64,000 nt of DNA from SZAS-103 sp038216155 (lineage in GTDB: Bacteria > Pseudomonadota > Gammaproteobacteria > Xanthomonadales > Xanthomonadaceae): positions 1 through 64,000 of the forward strand of contig JBBQQH010000010.1 in assembly GCA_038216155.1 (NCBI GenBank), written 5' to 3'. Below are positions 53,021-62,355 of the stretch, piece by piece. Under the pieces are notes generated by a model, which saw nothing but the letters and a program-made list of their open reading frames with translations, ran no database searches and was not told where the DNA came from. The translations under genes and the position numbers were made by a program. Every line of letters starts with the position of its first letter. Within the stretch, counting starts at the first letter, position 1.

Positions 53021-53974
53021 TCAGGATCGCAGAAGCAAGTGCACCAGCAGTCCGAGCACGGCAAGCAGGAACGCCATGCTGAGGAACTCCGGCGCACGGA
53101 AGATGCGCAACTTCGCCGACACCGTCTCGATCACGGCCAGTGTCGAACCCGCGACCGCCAGCTTGGCGACCAGCAAAACAACAGCGATCAGCAACGTCAG
53201 TGCATCAGCATCGTGCAAGGCGATCCCCCAGGGAACGAACAGCGCGAAACCAATGCACGCATAGTTGAACAGCTTCAGCCATGACGCCCATTCGATGAGG
53301 GCCAGATGGCGCGCCGAGTATTCGAGCACCATGGCCTCATGGATCATGGTCACTTCCAGATGCGTAGCCGGATTATCGATGGGGATGCGCGCGTTCTCCG
53401 CCAGCAGCACCATGACGAAAGCCAGGCCGGCGAAAGCGAGACTGGGGTGAAGGATCAGTCCATCGGCTTTCAGTGTGCCTTCGGCGACGTTCGGGAGCGC
53501 GGTGCTGCCGAACATGAGGAACGCGTTGAAGAGGACCATCAGCAATGCGGGTTCAGCGAGAAAGCCGATCATCATTTCGCGCCGTGCCCCCATGCTGCCG
53601 AACACCGTGCCGATATCCATTGCCGCCAAGGCCATGAACACGCGCGCTGTCGCAAAAAGGCCAACCAAAGCGATCGCGTCGGCCACGCGCGCCATCGGCA
53701 GATCTGTCGTTACCGACGGAATGATCGCCGCCGCCAGAGTCATCGTGCCGAACACCACGTAAGGTGCCGTGCGGAACAGCGGAGACGCATGGGTTGCGAG
53801 GGCGGCGTCCTTGCGGAACAGCTTGCGCAAGGTACGGTAAGGCTGCAGCAGCGGAGGCGCCGAGCGGTTTTGCAGCCAGGCGCGGCATTGTGCGACCCAA
53901 CCGGCCAACAGCGGCGCGAGCATGATGGCGAGCAAGATTCCCGCCGCCTGACTTGCGAGTGCAAGCGCGCTCAT
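53021..53974 (-). CDS. hyfC: HyfC/NuoH-like membrane anchor subunit
   Basis: The 317-residue protein is of the NuoH/HycD/HyfC family with eight helices. Seen signatures are NRSAPPLLQPYRTLRKLFRK at the start loop, the acidic loop AENARIPIDNPATHLEVTMI then HEAMVLEYS, and a final hydrophobic helix. NuoH forms the quinone-channel base in complex I, so a quinone or ion-pathway role is possible here. The start overlaps the hyfB-like stop by ATGA. Confidence 0.92.
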   Translation of the reverse strand: MSALALASQAAGILLAIMLAPLLAGWVAQCRAWLQNRSAPPLLQPYRTLRKLFRKDAALATHASPLFRTAPYVVFGTMTLAAAIIPSVTTDLPMARVADAIALVGLFATARVFMALAAMDIGTVFGSMGARREMMIGFLAEPALLMVLFNAFLMFGSTALPNVAEGTLKADGLILHPSLAFAGLAFVMVLLAENARIPIDNPATHLEVTMIHEAMVLEYSARHLALIEWASWLKLFNYACIGFALFVPWGIALHDADALTLLIAVVLLVAKLAVAGSTLAVIETVSAKLRIFRAPEFLSMAFLLAVLGLLVHLLLRS

Positions 53975-55983
53975 AGGACGAACACCAGCAGCACGATCAA
54001 CGTCAGGAAGCTGTAGAGAAGATAGATGGCCAGACGGCCACGCTGCAGCACGGCGAGCCTGTCGGCCAGCCAACCGACCACGCGCGCGAGTGGCAAATAG
54101 AGCGCGTGCCAAAACCGGTCTTCGATGTGAACACGGTAATGAGGCGCGCTGTCGTTGGGCGACGGCAGCTCGCGTTCCATGCGGAAAAACACCCCGAACA
54201 TGTGCCGTATCGGCTGCCCGAAACCTTCGGCGGTGTCTTGCATTCGCGGGCTCAGCCATGGATAGCCGCAATTCCACGCCGGCGTGCGGCGAACGCGTCC
54301 GTGATACATCCGTCGCACGAGCAAGAACATCAATCCGATCACGCCGAGCATGCCTGCGAGCAACGCCAGGCCGCTGTAGGAAGCCTGTGTCGTCGAGACG
54401 GGCGCGATCCACCAAGGTGCCGGTCCGCGATGGATCACCTCGCCTACCAGTGCCTGCGTAACGCCTGCAGTGGCGTCCAGGGCAAACTGCGGAAATATGC
54501 CGATGAGGACGCAGCCCAGTGCGAGCCAGCCAAGTCCGAGACGCTCGAACCAGCCTGGATCCTGGGCATGCATCAGCGATGATTCGCGCGGCTGACCGAG
54601 AAAGATCACGCCGTAGAACTTGACCATCACATAGCCCGCCAACGCCGCCGTCAGCGCCACGACAGCCGCTCCCAGTGGCACGATCATGTTCACGAACGCA
54701 TGAGGAATGATCGGTGTGGACAGGAACGCCTGCAAGAGCAGCCATTCGGAGACGAAACCGTTGAGCGGTGGCAAGCCGGCAAGCGCCAACGTGCCAATCA
54801 ATGCAAACGTCGCAACCCAGGGCATCCGGCGAATCAGTCCGCCCAGCTTGCCCAGGCTCCGCTCGCGCGTTGCGTGGAGCACCGATCCGGTAGCGAGAAA
54901 CAGCAGGCTCTTGAACAAGGCATGGTTGAAGGAGTGAATCAGCGCTGCGGTCAACGCCAGTGCAGCGAGCAAGCGCAAGTCAAACGTTCGACACAGCAAT
55001 GCCAGACCGATGGCGGCGAAGATCAGGCCAATATTTTCGATCGACGAATAGGCAAGCAATCGCTTCATATCCGTTTGCACGGCAGCAAACACGGCGCCGA
55101 ACAGCGCCGTCCCCAAGCCCAGCATCAACGTCAACATGCCCCACCACCACGGCCCAACGTGGAGCAGATCAAAACTGATGCGCAGCAAGCCGTAGACCGC
55201 CATCTTGAGCATCAGGCCGCTCATCATTGCCGACACCGGCGATGGCGCAGCGGGGTGTGCTTCGGGCAGCCACACGTGCATCGGCACCAGTCCGGCTTTG
55301 GCACCGAAACCAAAGAGCGCCAGTAAAAAAGCAATGCTGGCCCACGCGGGAGCGAGCGTTGCGCCGCGCATCGCATCGAACGTCATTTGCCAGTTGCCAC
55401 CTTGCAATACGCCGAAACAAAGCAGCAAGCCGATGGCGCCCACGTGCGCAATCAGCAAGTACAAAAATCCGGCTTGCCGGATCTCCGGAATGCGATGTTG
55501 CGTGGTGACCAGAAAGTAGGAGCTGAGCGCCATGGTTTCCCACGACACGAGAAAAAGGTAAGCATCGTCGGCCAGGATAACCATCACCATGCTGGCCAGG
55601 AACGTGTGGTATTGCAGGCACAGCAAACCCGGCGAGGTGCCCTCGCCTTCGCGAAAATAGCCTGCCGCAAACACGGAAATGCCGGCGCCCGCGATGCCAA
55701 GCAACAGCAGGAAAAATCCAGCAAGGGCATCCAGTCGCAAGTGAAAAGGCAGATCAGGCAAACCCAGCGACAGCACCGATTGCTGCGGAACAAATCCGTC
55801 AGATAGTGCCGACCAACCCACGCACGCGACACCCAGGCCAACGAGCGCACCCAGCGGGAACAGCGTGCGCGCCACCCAGCTGATGCGTTGTGACTGCACG
55901 AGGCCAGCAACGCCTATCGCGAACCAGGCACCGACGAAGCTCAGCAATACAACGAGATCATGGGCAGCGAACGTCAATCGCAC
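53971..55983 (-). CDS. hyfB: HyfB-like large antiporter-type subunit
   Basis: The 670-residue protein is of the HyfB/HycC/NuoL family with about 16 helices. Signatures include SWETMALSSYFLVTT, FGAKAGLVPMHVWLPEAHPA then APSPVSAMMSGLMLKMAVYG, KRLLAYSSIENIGLIFAAIG and HSFNHALFKSLLFLATGSVL. It is the first gene of the operon; the 225-base upstream region to the XRE gene shows no recognisable FNR box. It would pump ions when the complex turns over. Confidence 0.92.
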   Translation of the reverse strand: MRLTFAAHDLVVLLSFVGAWFAIGVAGLVQSQRISWVARTLFPLGALVGLGVACVGWSALSDGFVPQQSVLSLGLPDLPFHLRLDALAGFFLLLLGIAGAGISVFAAGYFREGEGTSPGLLCLQYHTFLASMVMVILADDAYLFLVSWETMALSSYFLVTTQHRIPEIRQAGFLYLLIAHVGAIGLLLCFGVLQGGNWQMTFDAMRGATLAPAWASIAFLLALFGFGAKAGLVPMHVWLPEAHPAAPSPVSAMMSGLMLKMAVYGLLRISFDLLHVGPWWWGMLTLMLGLGTALFGAVFAAVQTDMKRLLAYSSIENIGLIFAAIGLALLCRTFDLRLLAALALTAALIHSFNHALFKSLLFLATGSVLHATRERSLGKLGGLIRRMPWVATFALIGTLALAGLPPLNGFVSEWLLLQAFLSTPIIPHAFVNMIVPLGAAVVALTAALAGYVMVKFYGVIFLGQPRESSLMHAQDPGWFERLGLGWLALGCVLIGIFPQFALDATAGVTQALVGEVIHRGPAPWWIAPVSTTQASYSGLALLAGMLGVIGLMFLLVRRMYHGRVRRTPAWNCGYPWLSPRMQDTAEGFGQPIRHMFGVFFRMERELPSPNDSAPHYRVHIEDRFWHALYLPLARVVGWLADRLAVLQRGRLAIYLLYSFLTLIVLLVFVL

Positions 55984-56208
55984 CGCATGGCTCCTACTCG
56001 CTGGCGAATGCAGAGGGTGACCGCGGCGATCAAATTTTTTTCAGGTGCTGTGGCAGTTGCGATGCCGAGTGCTGCCGTCATGGGCGCGGGCGCGAGATAC
56101 CGCATGCACAACAGGCCAACAGAAGCAGCACTCATAGGGAAACGCCTCAAAGCGACAGTGGACACTCGCCCACTGGTGATCCGTACCCGGTCCATTCCCA
56201 CCCCACCA

Positions 56209-56466
56209 TCAGAGGGCCTTTGGAGCTCTAAGTCGGACACCCCGCCCGGTGCCTTGACTGGGCATGTTTTCACCGATCAATTCGACCCCGGCCAAGTCCA
56301 GCGCCGCAACAATTTTCGTCAGCGTTTCGACAACTCCGCGAACATTGCCGACGCTGGCCTCCATCCGCTGGATAGTCGGCAATGACACACCCGCCTTCTC
56401 GGCCAGTGTCTTTTGATCCATCCCGGCCAAGGCGCGCGCCGCACGAAGCTGGGCGGCTGTAATCAT
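56209..56466 (-). CDS. Small XRE-family HTH regulator
   Basis: The 85-residue protein is nearly all helix-turn-helix: ITAAQLRAARALAGMDQKTL, AEKAGVSLPTIQRMEA, then a helical segment (VVETLTKIVAALDLAGVELI) and a short basic tail. It resembles the XRE regulators of single-gene or toxin-antitoxin type, but no toxin gene is seen next to it. Its upstream region is AT-rich with short palindromes that may be its operators. Confidence 0.88.
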   Translation of the reverse strand: MITAAQLRAARALAGMDQKTLAEKAGVSLPTIQRMEASVGNVRGVVETLTKIVAALDLAGVELIGENMPSQGTGRGVRLRAPKAL

Positions 56467-56795
56467 GACCAGCGCTCTGACTTAAACATCAACAAGGAAT
56501 TCCCATATATCGCAAATCATGCTTAATACATCATGTCGGTTCTGTTCACAACGCCATGCACGCGGAACTCGGCGCAGCGTCGTACGCAGGCACAAGAACA
56601 CCCTCGCCGCTCCTTGTCGCCATGCGGTTGGCATGGTGAACGTGATGTATTGTACATCTACTACAAAGCACTAAACATCATTTATAATGGCTAAACCGTT
56701 CCAACCCTGCGGCTGACATGACCGCTCGATGGCAGCACAGCCGGCGATGCGGGCGCGGACCACCAGATGGGTAACGATCAGAGCGATAAACGACA
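56467..56795. other. AT-rich intergenic region with palindromes
   Basis: This 329-base gap is markedly AT-richer than the surroundings. It contains the perfect palindrome GATGTA-ttg-TACATC at 56644-56658, a TATAAT hexamer at 56683 and repeated ACATCA words (56486, 56528, 56676). It likely holds the promoter of the XRE gene and of the plus-strand gene; no coding signal is seen. Confidence 0.5.
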
Positions 56796-57578
56796 ATGCC
56801 CCTCCAAACCACCGTTGCTCCGCTTCCTCGTCGCAGCCGCACCGCGGCATCGGCGACCGAACCCCTTGCGCCGGGTCGTGTAGCCTTTCTGGGTTCCGCT
56901 TACGCCTCGACAGACGGTGGCGAAGCCATCTTTGTCCAGTCGTTGTGCTGGCCCATCGTTCCGACAGCCTGGACCGCGCTCACCGAGGCGTGGCAAGTGG
57001 TGCGTGAACGGCGGGGCGAACCCTCGTCGAACGCACTCACTCCCTCATGGCTTGGAAATTGTGCGCCGCAACTCGGGGCGCCTTTCCGCGATACGACGGC
57101 GGAGGAAAGTTCAGTGGCCGCGCTGGTCGTTCGAACGCCGATGCAGATTGCGATCACGATTGGCGACGCGCACGGTAAACCTCGAAACGGTACCGCCACA
57201 GGCGAAGTTGAACAGCAGCAAGGCCTATCCCATTGTCTGGTGACCTATGCTCAATTTCTCCGTGCGCCAGGGCGACACCCGTGCGCAGTGATCGTTTCGC
57301 GCAGCCAAGGTGAAGAAGTTGACCAACGGTGCCTGGAGACTTTCAGACGCTCCCGCACGCATTTGTCCAGCGCCGATCCGCTACGTGACCTGCAGCTGCG
57401 ATTCTGGAAGGAGGCGGTTGAGCCACTCCCTCTGGAGCTGGCTCATGCGGCTGCGGCATCGGTCGTCCGTCACCGTGCGACAGAAGACATTGCCAATCCT
57501 GTCTTCGATGCCGTGTTCACCAAACTGGCAAACATGCCATTTCAATTGCAACGGTCTGTGCGGTTGAAACGCCGATGA
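56796..57578 (+). CDS. Hypothetical protein coupled to the spermidine-synthase-like gene
   Basis: The 260-residue product has no recognised domain, signal peptide or membrane helix. It contains a beta-rich middle (VAALVVRTPMQIAITIGDAH, YAQFLRAPGRHPCAVIVSRS) and a helical C-terminus. The stop overlaps the next start by four bases (ATGA), which supports it as a real gene. The start is uncertain; no strong SD was seen. Confidence 0.55.
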   Translation: MPLQTTVAPLPRRSRTAASATEPLAPGRVAFLGSAYASTDGGEAIFVQSLCWPIVPTAWTALTEAWQVVRERRGEPSSNALTPSWLGNCAPQLGAPFRDTTAEESSVAALVVRTPMQIAITIGDAHGKPRNGTATGEVEQQQGLSHCLVTYAQFLRAPGRHPCAVIVSRSQGEEVDQRCLETFRRSRTHLSSADPLRDLQLRFWKEAVEPLPLELAHAAAASVVRHRATEDIANPVFDAVFTKLANMPFQLQRSVRLKRR

Positions 57579-58549
57579 GCAAGGCTCCTTCGGAGCCAGC
57601 CGGAGCCGTACGAGGTCAGGCAGCGATGCCACTTCAACGTGTTGTGTGGGAAGCAGGCAAATTCATACGAAGCATCATCGAGAGTTTCCCTCGGCTCGAC
57701 CGACGAGGAATACTCGCGTTGTGGTGCTATGGGATCAATGCCCGCATTGGGCGACTCATCCGCGTCGTGCATACAAGGTTTGGACCTGCGAAGGATTACG
57801 ACATGCCGGCCAACGCTTCCGAACTGTGTCGGCCCTTCGTGCGCGAAACACGCGCATTCAAATCTCTGCATTTTTCGATATCGGAGATGCAGAGCCAAAT
57901 GCTGAAGCATGAGCCGCACACGCTCCTGCCCGACTACACGCGTACGATGATGGGCTTCCTTATCTTTGACAGCCAGCCGGAGCGTGTCGCCATGATCGGC
58001 CTCGGCGGCGGATCGCTGGCCAAATTCTGTTACCGCGAATTGCCCCATGCGAGAATCGATGTGGTGGAAATCAATCCTCATGTGATCGCGCTGCGCGACG
58101 AGTTCCACGTGCCGCCCGACGATGAGAGATTCCAGGTTCACCTGGATGACGGCGCGCGATTTGTCGGCCAGTCATCGAATGCGTTCGACGTCTTGCTCGT
58201 GGATGCCTATACCCGCGACGGCATACCTTCGAGGCTGGCCTCGTTGGCGTTCTACAACAATTGCCGGAATGCATTGACCGCCAATGGGATCATGGTCTTG
58301 AACCTTTACTGCGACGACGCCGATACCCACATCGACCACATCCGACACAGTTTTTCCGGCCCGGTCTTCATCGTCGAGGAGATGGACGATACCAATCGGG
58401 TGGTCTTTGCCTGCGTCGGCAACACCAACCGCTGGTGTCCGACCACCCCCATCCGCCCACCCACCCACCTTCGACGCTCTGCATCGTCTTTGTTGAAACC
58501 CGCATTTGCGCGCATTGCAGTGGCCATGCGCGCGCAGTGTTCGCGCTGA
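57575..58549 (+). CDS. Spermidine synthase-like methyltransferase-fold protein
   Basis: The 324-residue protein has a SpeE-like Rossmann core at about residues 140-270: MIGLGGGSLAKFCYRELPHA, DVVEINPHVIALRDEF, RFQVHLDDGARFV and DVLLVDAYTRDGIPSRLASL. The N-terminal 60 residues are extra. True spermidine synthases have a D-x-x-D pair and a longer N-terminal beta domain; here the domain is reduced, so substrate and product are unsettled. It is translationally coupled to the hypothetical gene. Confidence 0.82.
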   Translation: MSKAPSEPAGAVRGQAAMPLQRVVWEAGKFIRSIIESFPRLDRRGILALWCYGINARIGRLIRVVHTRFGPAKDYDMPANASELCRPFVRETRAFKSLHFSISEMQSQMLKHEPHTLLPDYTRTMMGFLIFDSQPERVAMIGLGGGSLAKFCYRELPHARIDVVEINPHVIALRDEFHVPPDDERFQVHLDDGARFVGQSSNAFDVLLVDAYTRDGIPSRLASLAFYNNCRNALTANGIMVLNLYCDDADTHIDHIRHSFSGPVFIVEEMDDTNRVVFACVGNTNRWCPTTPIRPPTHLRRSASSLLKPAFARIAVAMRAQCSR

Positions 58550-58607
58550 GTCGCGCTCTTGTGCGCGAATGTGGGCAGGATGGCCATTGGCACAGGAGCA
58601 GCATGTC

Positions 58608-58961
58608 GTGACCCGCAATGATCGGAAAATTCAAGCGCTGCGCGAACGCATCCCGTCTTTCACTTGCATCGTTGGTTGCCATGATTGTTGCGGACCCGTG
58701 ACGGCTTCCTCGGAGGAAGTAGCCCGGTTGCCGGTCAAGACCGAGGCCGAACACGAGACTGCACTGGCCGACCTGAGCTGCCCGTATTTAGGCAAGCATG
58801 GCTGTGAGGTCTATGCCGAACGTCCACTGATATGTCGCCTATTCGGCACAACACCGCGGCTGCGCTGCCCCAACGGAAAGCACCCGGTGTACATGATCGA
58901 TACGAAGACGGAGGATGAAATTCATCAGTTCCTCGCCAGCACGCGACAAGTGTTGTTGTAG
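58608..58961 (+). CDS. YkgJ-family cysteine cluster protein
   Basis: The 117-residue protein carries eight cysteines in the YkgJ pattern: CIVGCHDCCGPV, LSCPYLGKHGCEVYAERPLI and CRLFGTTPRLRC. The family probably binds a metal or Fe-S cluster of unknown use. The GTG start is preferred (AGGAG upstream), because the nearby ATG is out of frame. Confidence 0.82.
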   Translation: MTRNDRKIQALRERIPSFTCIVGCHDCCGPVTASSEEVARLPVKTEAEHETALADLSCPYLGKHGCEVYAERPLICRLFGTTPRLRCPNGKHPVYMIDTKTEDEIHQFLASTRQVLL

Positions 58962-59243
58962 AGGGAACTATAACAAGCACCTTTTCACCCGCCGGCGCGC
59001 AAGCGCGCAAGCGCGATATCGCCGTGCACTTCGAATTGAAATCCGCTGGGCGCGCCAATCCGCCAAAATTGGCATTGGGTCTGGTTGCCACCTGATCGAG
59101 GTTGCCACCACGTTGCGATTTTCTTTTTTGCTTGCTGTCCTGTGGTCGGATTGTTTCGCTGGCCCACTGTGTTGGGCAGTCCGGAACTGGCGCCGTCGCG
59201 CTCACCACTGCATCGCGCCAGAACCCTGTCGATACAGGGTGAT

Positions 59244-59375
59244 TGCCTGGAGCACGACGCGTACGTCAAGCAGGCCAGGCCTGTCTGGCGAGAAGCATTG
59301 AAGCTGCGCGAGGATCGACTGCCGGCGGACTTCCCCGATTCCCTGCGCCTCAGCGAAAAACTTGCCGAAGGCTGA
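59244..59375 (+). pseudogene. Remnant of a TPR-containing protein (kinase-TPR type)
   Basis: The frame ends with EHDAYVKQARPVWREALKLR then EDRLPADFPDSLRLSEKLAEG, which looks like one tetratricopeptide repeat of the kinesin-light-chain type seen at the end of bacterial Ser/Thr kinases. No kinase or further repeats are seen upstream. The rest of the 523-base gap between the YkgJ gene and the beta-helix gene shows no gene. Confidence 0.4.
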
Positions 59376-59484
59376 GGGCATCGCAAAACAATGCGGTCGA
59401 GTACATGACACCTAGCCAAGATTCCTTCCGATCGCGCCGCGGCGCGATCGAACTCTGCTGCCGGCACCTCCGAAAAATCAAACA

Positions 59485-60891
59485 TCAATCCGCGTCGATT
59501 CGCCGTGCATGCCCCATCTGCGCGGCATCGAATCCGTTTTCGAAAATCGCATCGCGCTGCATTTCGACGGCACCGATATCGCACGCGACGACGCCGTCTC
59601 CATCTCCGTCGACGGGTCGTACCCGACCACGTTGATCCGAGGATGTGCAGGCGGGCGTCTGTGCGTGATCGATCGCCGCCGCCCCTGCCAGCTGCGTGCG
59701 CGTGAAGCCGCCGTTGTCGGCCAACGGCGCCAAGTCGGGATTCACATCGAACTGGTCGGACGGCTGTGCATCGAAATGACAGTGCGCGCTGTCGCCGATG
59801 ATGTTGCCGCCGCCGACGGAGACGGCCGCCGAGCAATCGTCAGCGGTCGAACCGGGTCCGTTGCCCGATACGATCGTATTGCTCAGAGAGACGAGCCCGA
59901 AGCCTCCGTGCACATCGATGATGCCGCCGACGATCGATGTGGATCCGTTATTCGGTCCGTTGCCGGTCACCGTGCAATGAACCAGTGACAGATGCGAACC
60001 GCCATCGTTGAGGATGGCGCCAGCGAAACCCCCGCGATTTCCGCTGATCGTCACATTCTCAAGCAACGTGGGCGCATTGAAATTCAGCACGATCGCGCCG
60101 ACACCACCGTGGTTTGCGCTGACAAGACTGCGCCGCAAGGTGATCGCACCGAAGTCGGACAAAATCGCGCCGGCCTGATTCGCACGATTGCCGCTGATCT
60201 CGCTGTCGTCGAGTCGCAGGCACGCGTTCGCACCATGCAGATAGACCGTCGCCTGCGAAAAGTCACTGCCCGGACCACCGCCATTGTCGAGCAAGCGCAC
60301 GTGTTGTCCTTCGATGCAACCACCGGAATCGATCGCGAGCCCGCCACTGGAGGAAGACATGACATTGTCACGAATAACCACATCATCGAGTATCACATGC
60401 AGGTCGTCGGCAATCCGCAGCGCGGCACCCGCACTCGTCTGCCCACCGTTCACGACGCGACCGTTGCGCATGGTCACGCCCTGAAACGTGGCAGTGCCTG
60501 CGCGCACATCAACTACACGATCGATCGCTCCGGCATCGATGAAGGTTAGTGCGGAGCCCGCGCCATGAATGACGAGATCGCCAGCGATGTCGAGGTCGCC
60601 CGTCGCGCCAGCGTCTTCATCCACACCGGGAAGGGTAAGCGCGAACGTGCCGGCCGGCAGTTCGATCACATCCGCGCCCGGCAATGCATTCGACTCCTGG
60701 ATGGCGGCGCGTAGCGTGCATGCGTTTGTCAGATCGCCACATGCGCCATCGCCAACGATCGCATCAGCACCGTCAGATGGCGTGTTGACGAAAAACGTGA
60801 CGGCTTGAGCGGCCTGCGAGAGCAGCAGAGTGGCCACCACGGCAACACCGGCGAGCGCGGGGACCCAGCATCGGATGCGGAACGTATTCAT
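59485..60891 (-). CDS. Secreted CSLREA-domain right-handed beta-helix protein
   Basis: The 468-residue protein has a signal peptide (ALAGVAVVATLLLSQAAQAV) and the CSLREA-like motif GACGDLTNACTLRAAIQESN, followed by parallel beta-helix repeats (NxI/V-SGNxG type: VTISGNRGGFAGAIL, SNTIVSGNGPGSTADDC). The end RPVDGDGDGVVACDIGAVE is a family closing motif. It is probably exported or surface-displayed; function unknown. Confidence 0.88.
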   Translation of the reverse strand: MNTFRIRCWVPALAGVAVVATLLLSQAAQAVTFFVNTPSDGADAIVGDGACGDLTNACTLRAAIQESNALPGADVIELPAGTFALTLPGVDEDAGATGDLDIAGDLVIHGAGSALTFIDAGAIDRVVDVRAGTATFQGVTMRNGRVVNGGQTSAGAALRIADDLHVILDDVVIRDNVMSSSSGGLAIDSGGCIEGQHVRLLDNGGGPGSDFSQATVYLHGANACLRLDDSEISGNRANQAGAILSDFGAITLRRSLVSANHGGVGAIVLNFNAPTLLENVTISGNRGGFAGAILNDGGSHLSLVHCTVTGNGPNNGSTSIVGGIIDVHGGFGLVSLSNTIVSGNGPGSTADDCSAAVSVGGGNIIGDSAHCHFDAQPSDQFDVNPDLAPLADNGGFTRTQLAGAAAIDHAQTPACTSSDQRGRVRPVDGDGDGVVACDIGAVEMQRDAIFENGFDAAQMGHARRIDAD

Positions 60892-61085
60892 CGATCACCC
60901 TGGGTGCGCGGACTGGTCGGCAGCATGCATCATCGACAAGCGGATTTCACGATGACGACGAGTGCACTGGTCGTGCCCTGCCCGGCAGCCGGCATGTCTG
61001 CGCGCGATCAAAAGACGATGGAGGAATCCTGCGATTGAATCGGATACCTGCGCCGCCCTCCTATCGCTAGCCTCGCGAATTGAAG

Positions 61086-61739
61086 TCAGCGCTTGCACCC
61101 ATTGGCCGCTAGCAACTTGTTTAACTCGTCGGTGCCGGCGCCGACCTTGCGATGCTCAGGACTGGCTGTCTGCGCGATAAGTTGATCGCACAGCGCACCT
61201 TGCGAGGTCACACCCTGTGGATTTGCTGCGGTTGGCATCAGCGCTGTAGCTGCAGCGACCGGCGCCGCTGTCGGAGTGGAAGGTTCGCTCGGTCTCGACA
61301 CGGCGCGCGACGTCAGGGGAGGACATGGCGTGGTTTGCAGCCATACGTTCTCGCCATCCACGCATTTGTACCCGGTCCCAGAGTTCGACTCACTCTCAGC
61401 AACGGCTGGTTCGGAGACCACCGGCAGTTGCGCCACGGGCAATGCGGGTGACTGCACGGCAGGCGGAACGGGCGTCGGAATGGCTGGCGGAACCGGCTGT
61501 TCGACGGGAGCGGAGGAATTGACGTTCGCAAAGCTCGGAGCCACTTCCACCGGAGCGATCGCGGCGGGCGGCGGCGGATCCGGTTCCGGCTCGTAGGTCG
61601 AGTAGTGCTCCGTATCCGTATGCGCCGGGCACTTGGTGTTCGTGAACGTGATCTCGCCTTTGGGACCCTTGCACTTGTACACCTCGCCAGCAACGGCGAA
61701 AAACGGTAGAAGCGCCGCGATCAGGATCAGTCTACGCAT
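61086..61739 (-). CDS. DUF4124 protein with proline-rich linker
   Basis: The 217-residue protein has a signal peptide (LILIAALLPFFAVA), a DUF4124 domain (GEVYKCKGPKGEITFTNTKC, two Cys), an Ala/Pro/Val-rich linker (about residues 50-115) and a second Cys-containing region (YKCVDGENVWLQTTPCPPL) resembling a second degenerate DUF4124 copy. It is probably periplasmic; function unknown. Confidence 0.82.
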   Translation of the reverse strand: MRRLILIAALLPFFAVAGEVYKCKGPKGEITFTNTKCPAHTDTEHYSTYEPEPDPPPPAAIAPVEVAPSFANVNSSAPVEQPVPPAIPTPVPPAVQSPALPVAQLPVVSEPAVAESESNSGTGYKCVDGENVWLQTTPCPPLTSRAVSRPSEPSTPTAAPVAAATALMPTAANPQGVTSQGALCDQLIAQTASPEHRKVGAGTDELNKLLAANGCKR

Positions 61740-61926
61740 GAGTGCTCCTGTGTGCGGTTACGGTGAGACGGCTCGGTCGTCATCCGTGGCAAGGCTCGTG
61801 CAGAAATACTACGGGCAAGTTGTGCGCGGGACCAGTCGCGCGCTGATCTGCAGTCCGAACGCGCCCTACCCACTCGTCGGGCACGCTCTTCATCCGCCGC
61901 GCGCCTCGATACAGGTTGCCCGCTGA

Positions 61927-62223
61927 TCAAAGGGAATCGCGTTCAATCCACCGAGGCCCGATACCGCCTCTCGCCGCCTTGAATAAATTCTTTCCGCATT
62001 GAGCCGCCACCATGGATGCGAGGGCGACAGCAACCCAAACGCCCCACCCCGCGCTATCCCCACGTCGGTACCAAGTCAGGACCGGCAAGCCCACAGCACC
62101 AACCAGCAAGCCGATCGAGCAGATTGCGGCGACAACGCGCATTCGCGGACTGAGGACTTCAGTGGCCTCGATGGGTCCAACGCGACTTTCACCAGACTCG
62201 TCGGAAGGGGGCATATCTCGCAA
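61927..62223 (-). CDS. Small two-helix membrane protein
   Basis: The 98-residue protein has two hydrophobic segments (VVAAICSIGLLVGAVGLPVL and VWVAVALASMVAA) and a charged end. No known family is recognised; its regular composition and position between annotated genes support it. Confidence 0.5.
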   Translation of the reverse strand: MRDMPPSDESGESRVGPIEATEVLSPRMRVVAAICSIGLLVGAVGLPVLTWYRRGDSAGWGVWVAVALASMVAAQCGKNLFKAARGGIGPRWIERDSL

Positions 62224-62355
62224 CCTAATTCAGTAAATCAGGAAAGTACCGGTCGAAATCCAATTCCCGAGGGTCGCCAAGGTTCGGGCAAATCAACCTT
62301 TCCCTATTCTGGGCCGAAACTCCGACCGACGCCTATTCGGCCCTGAGCCTGAACA

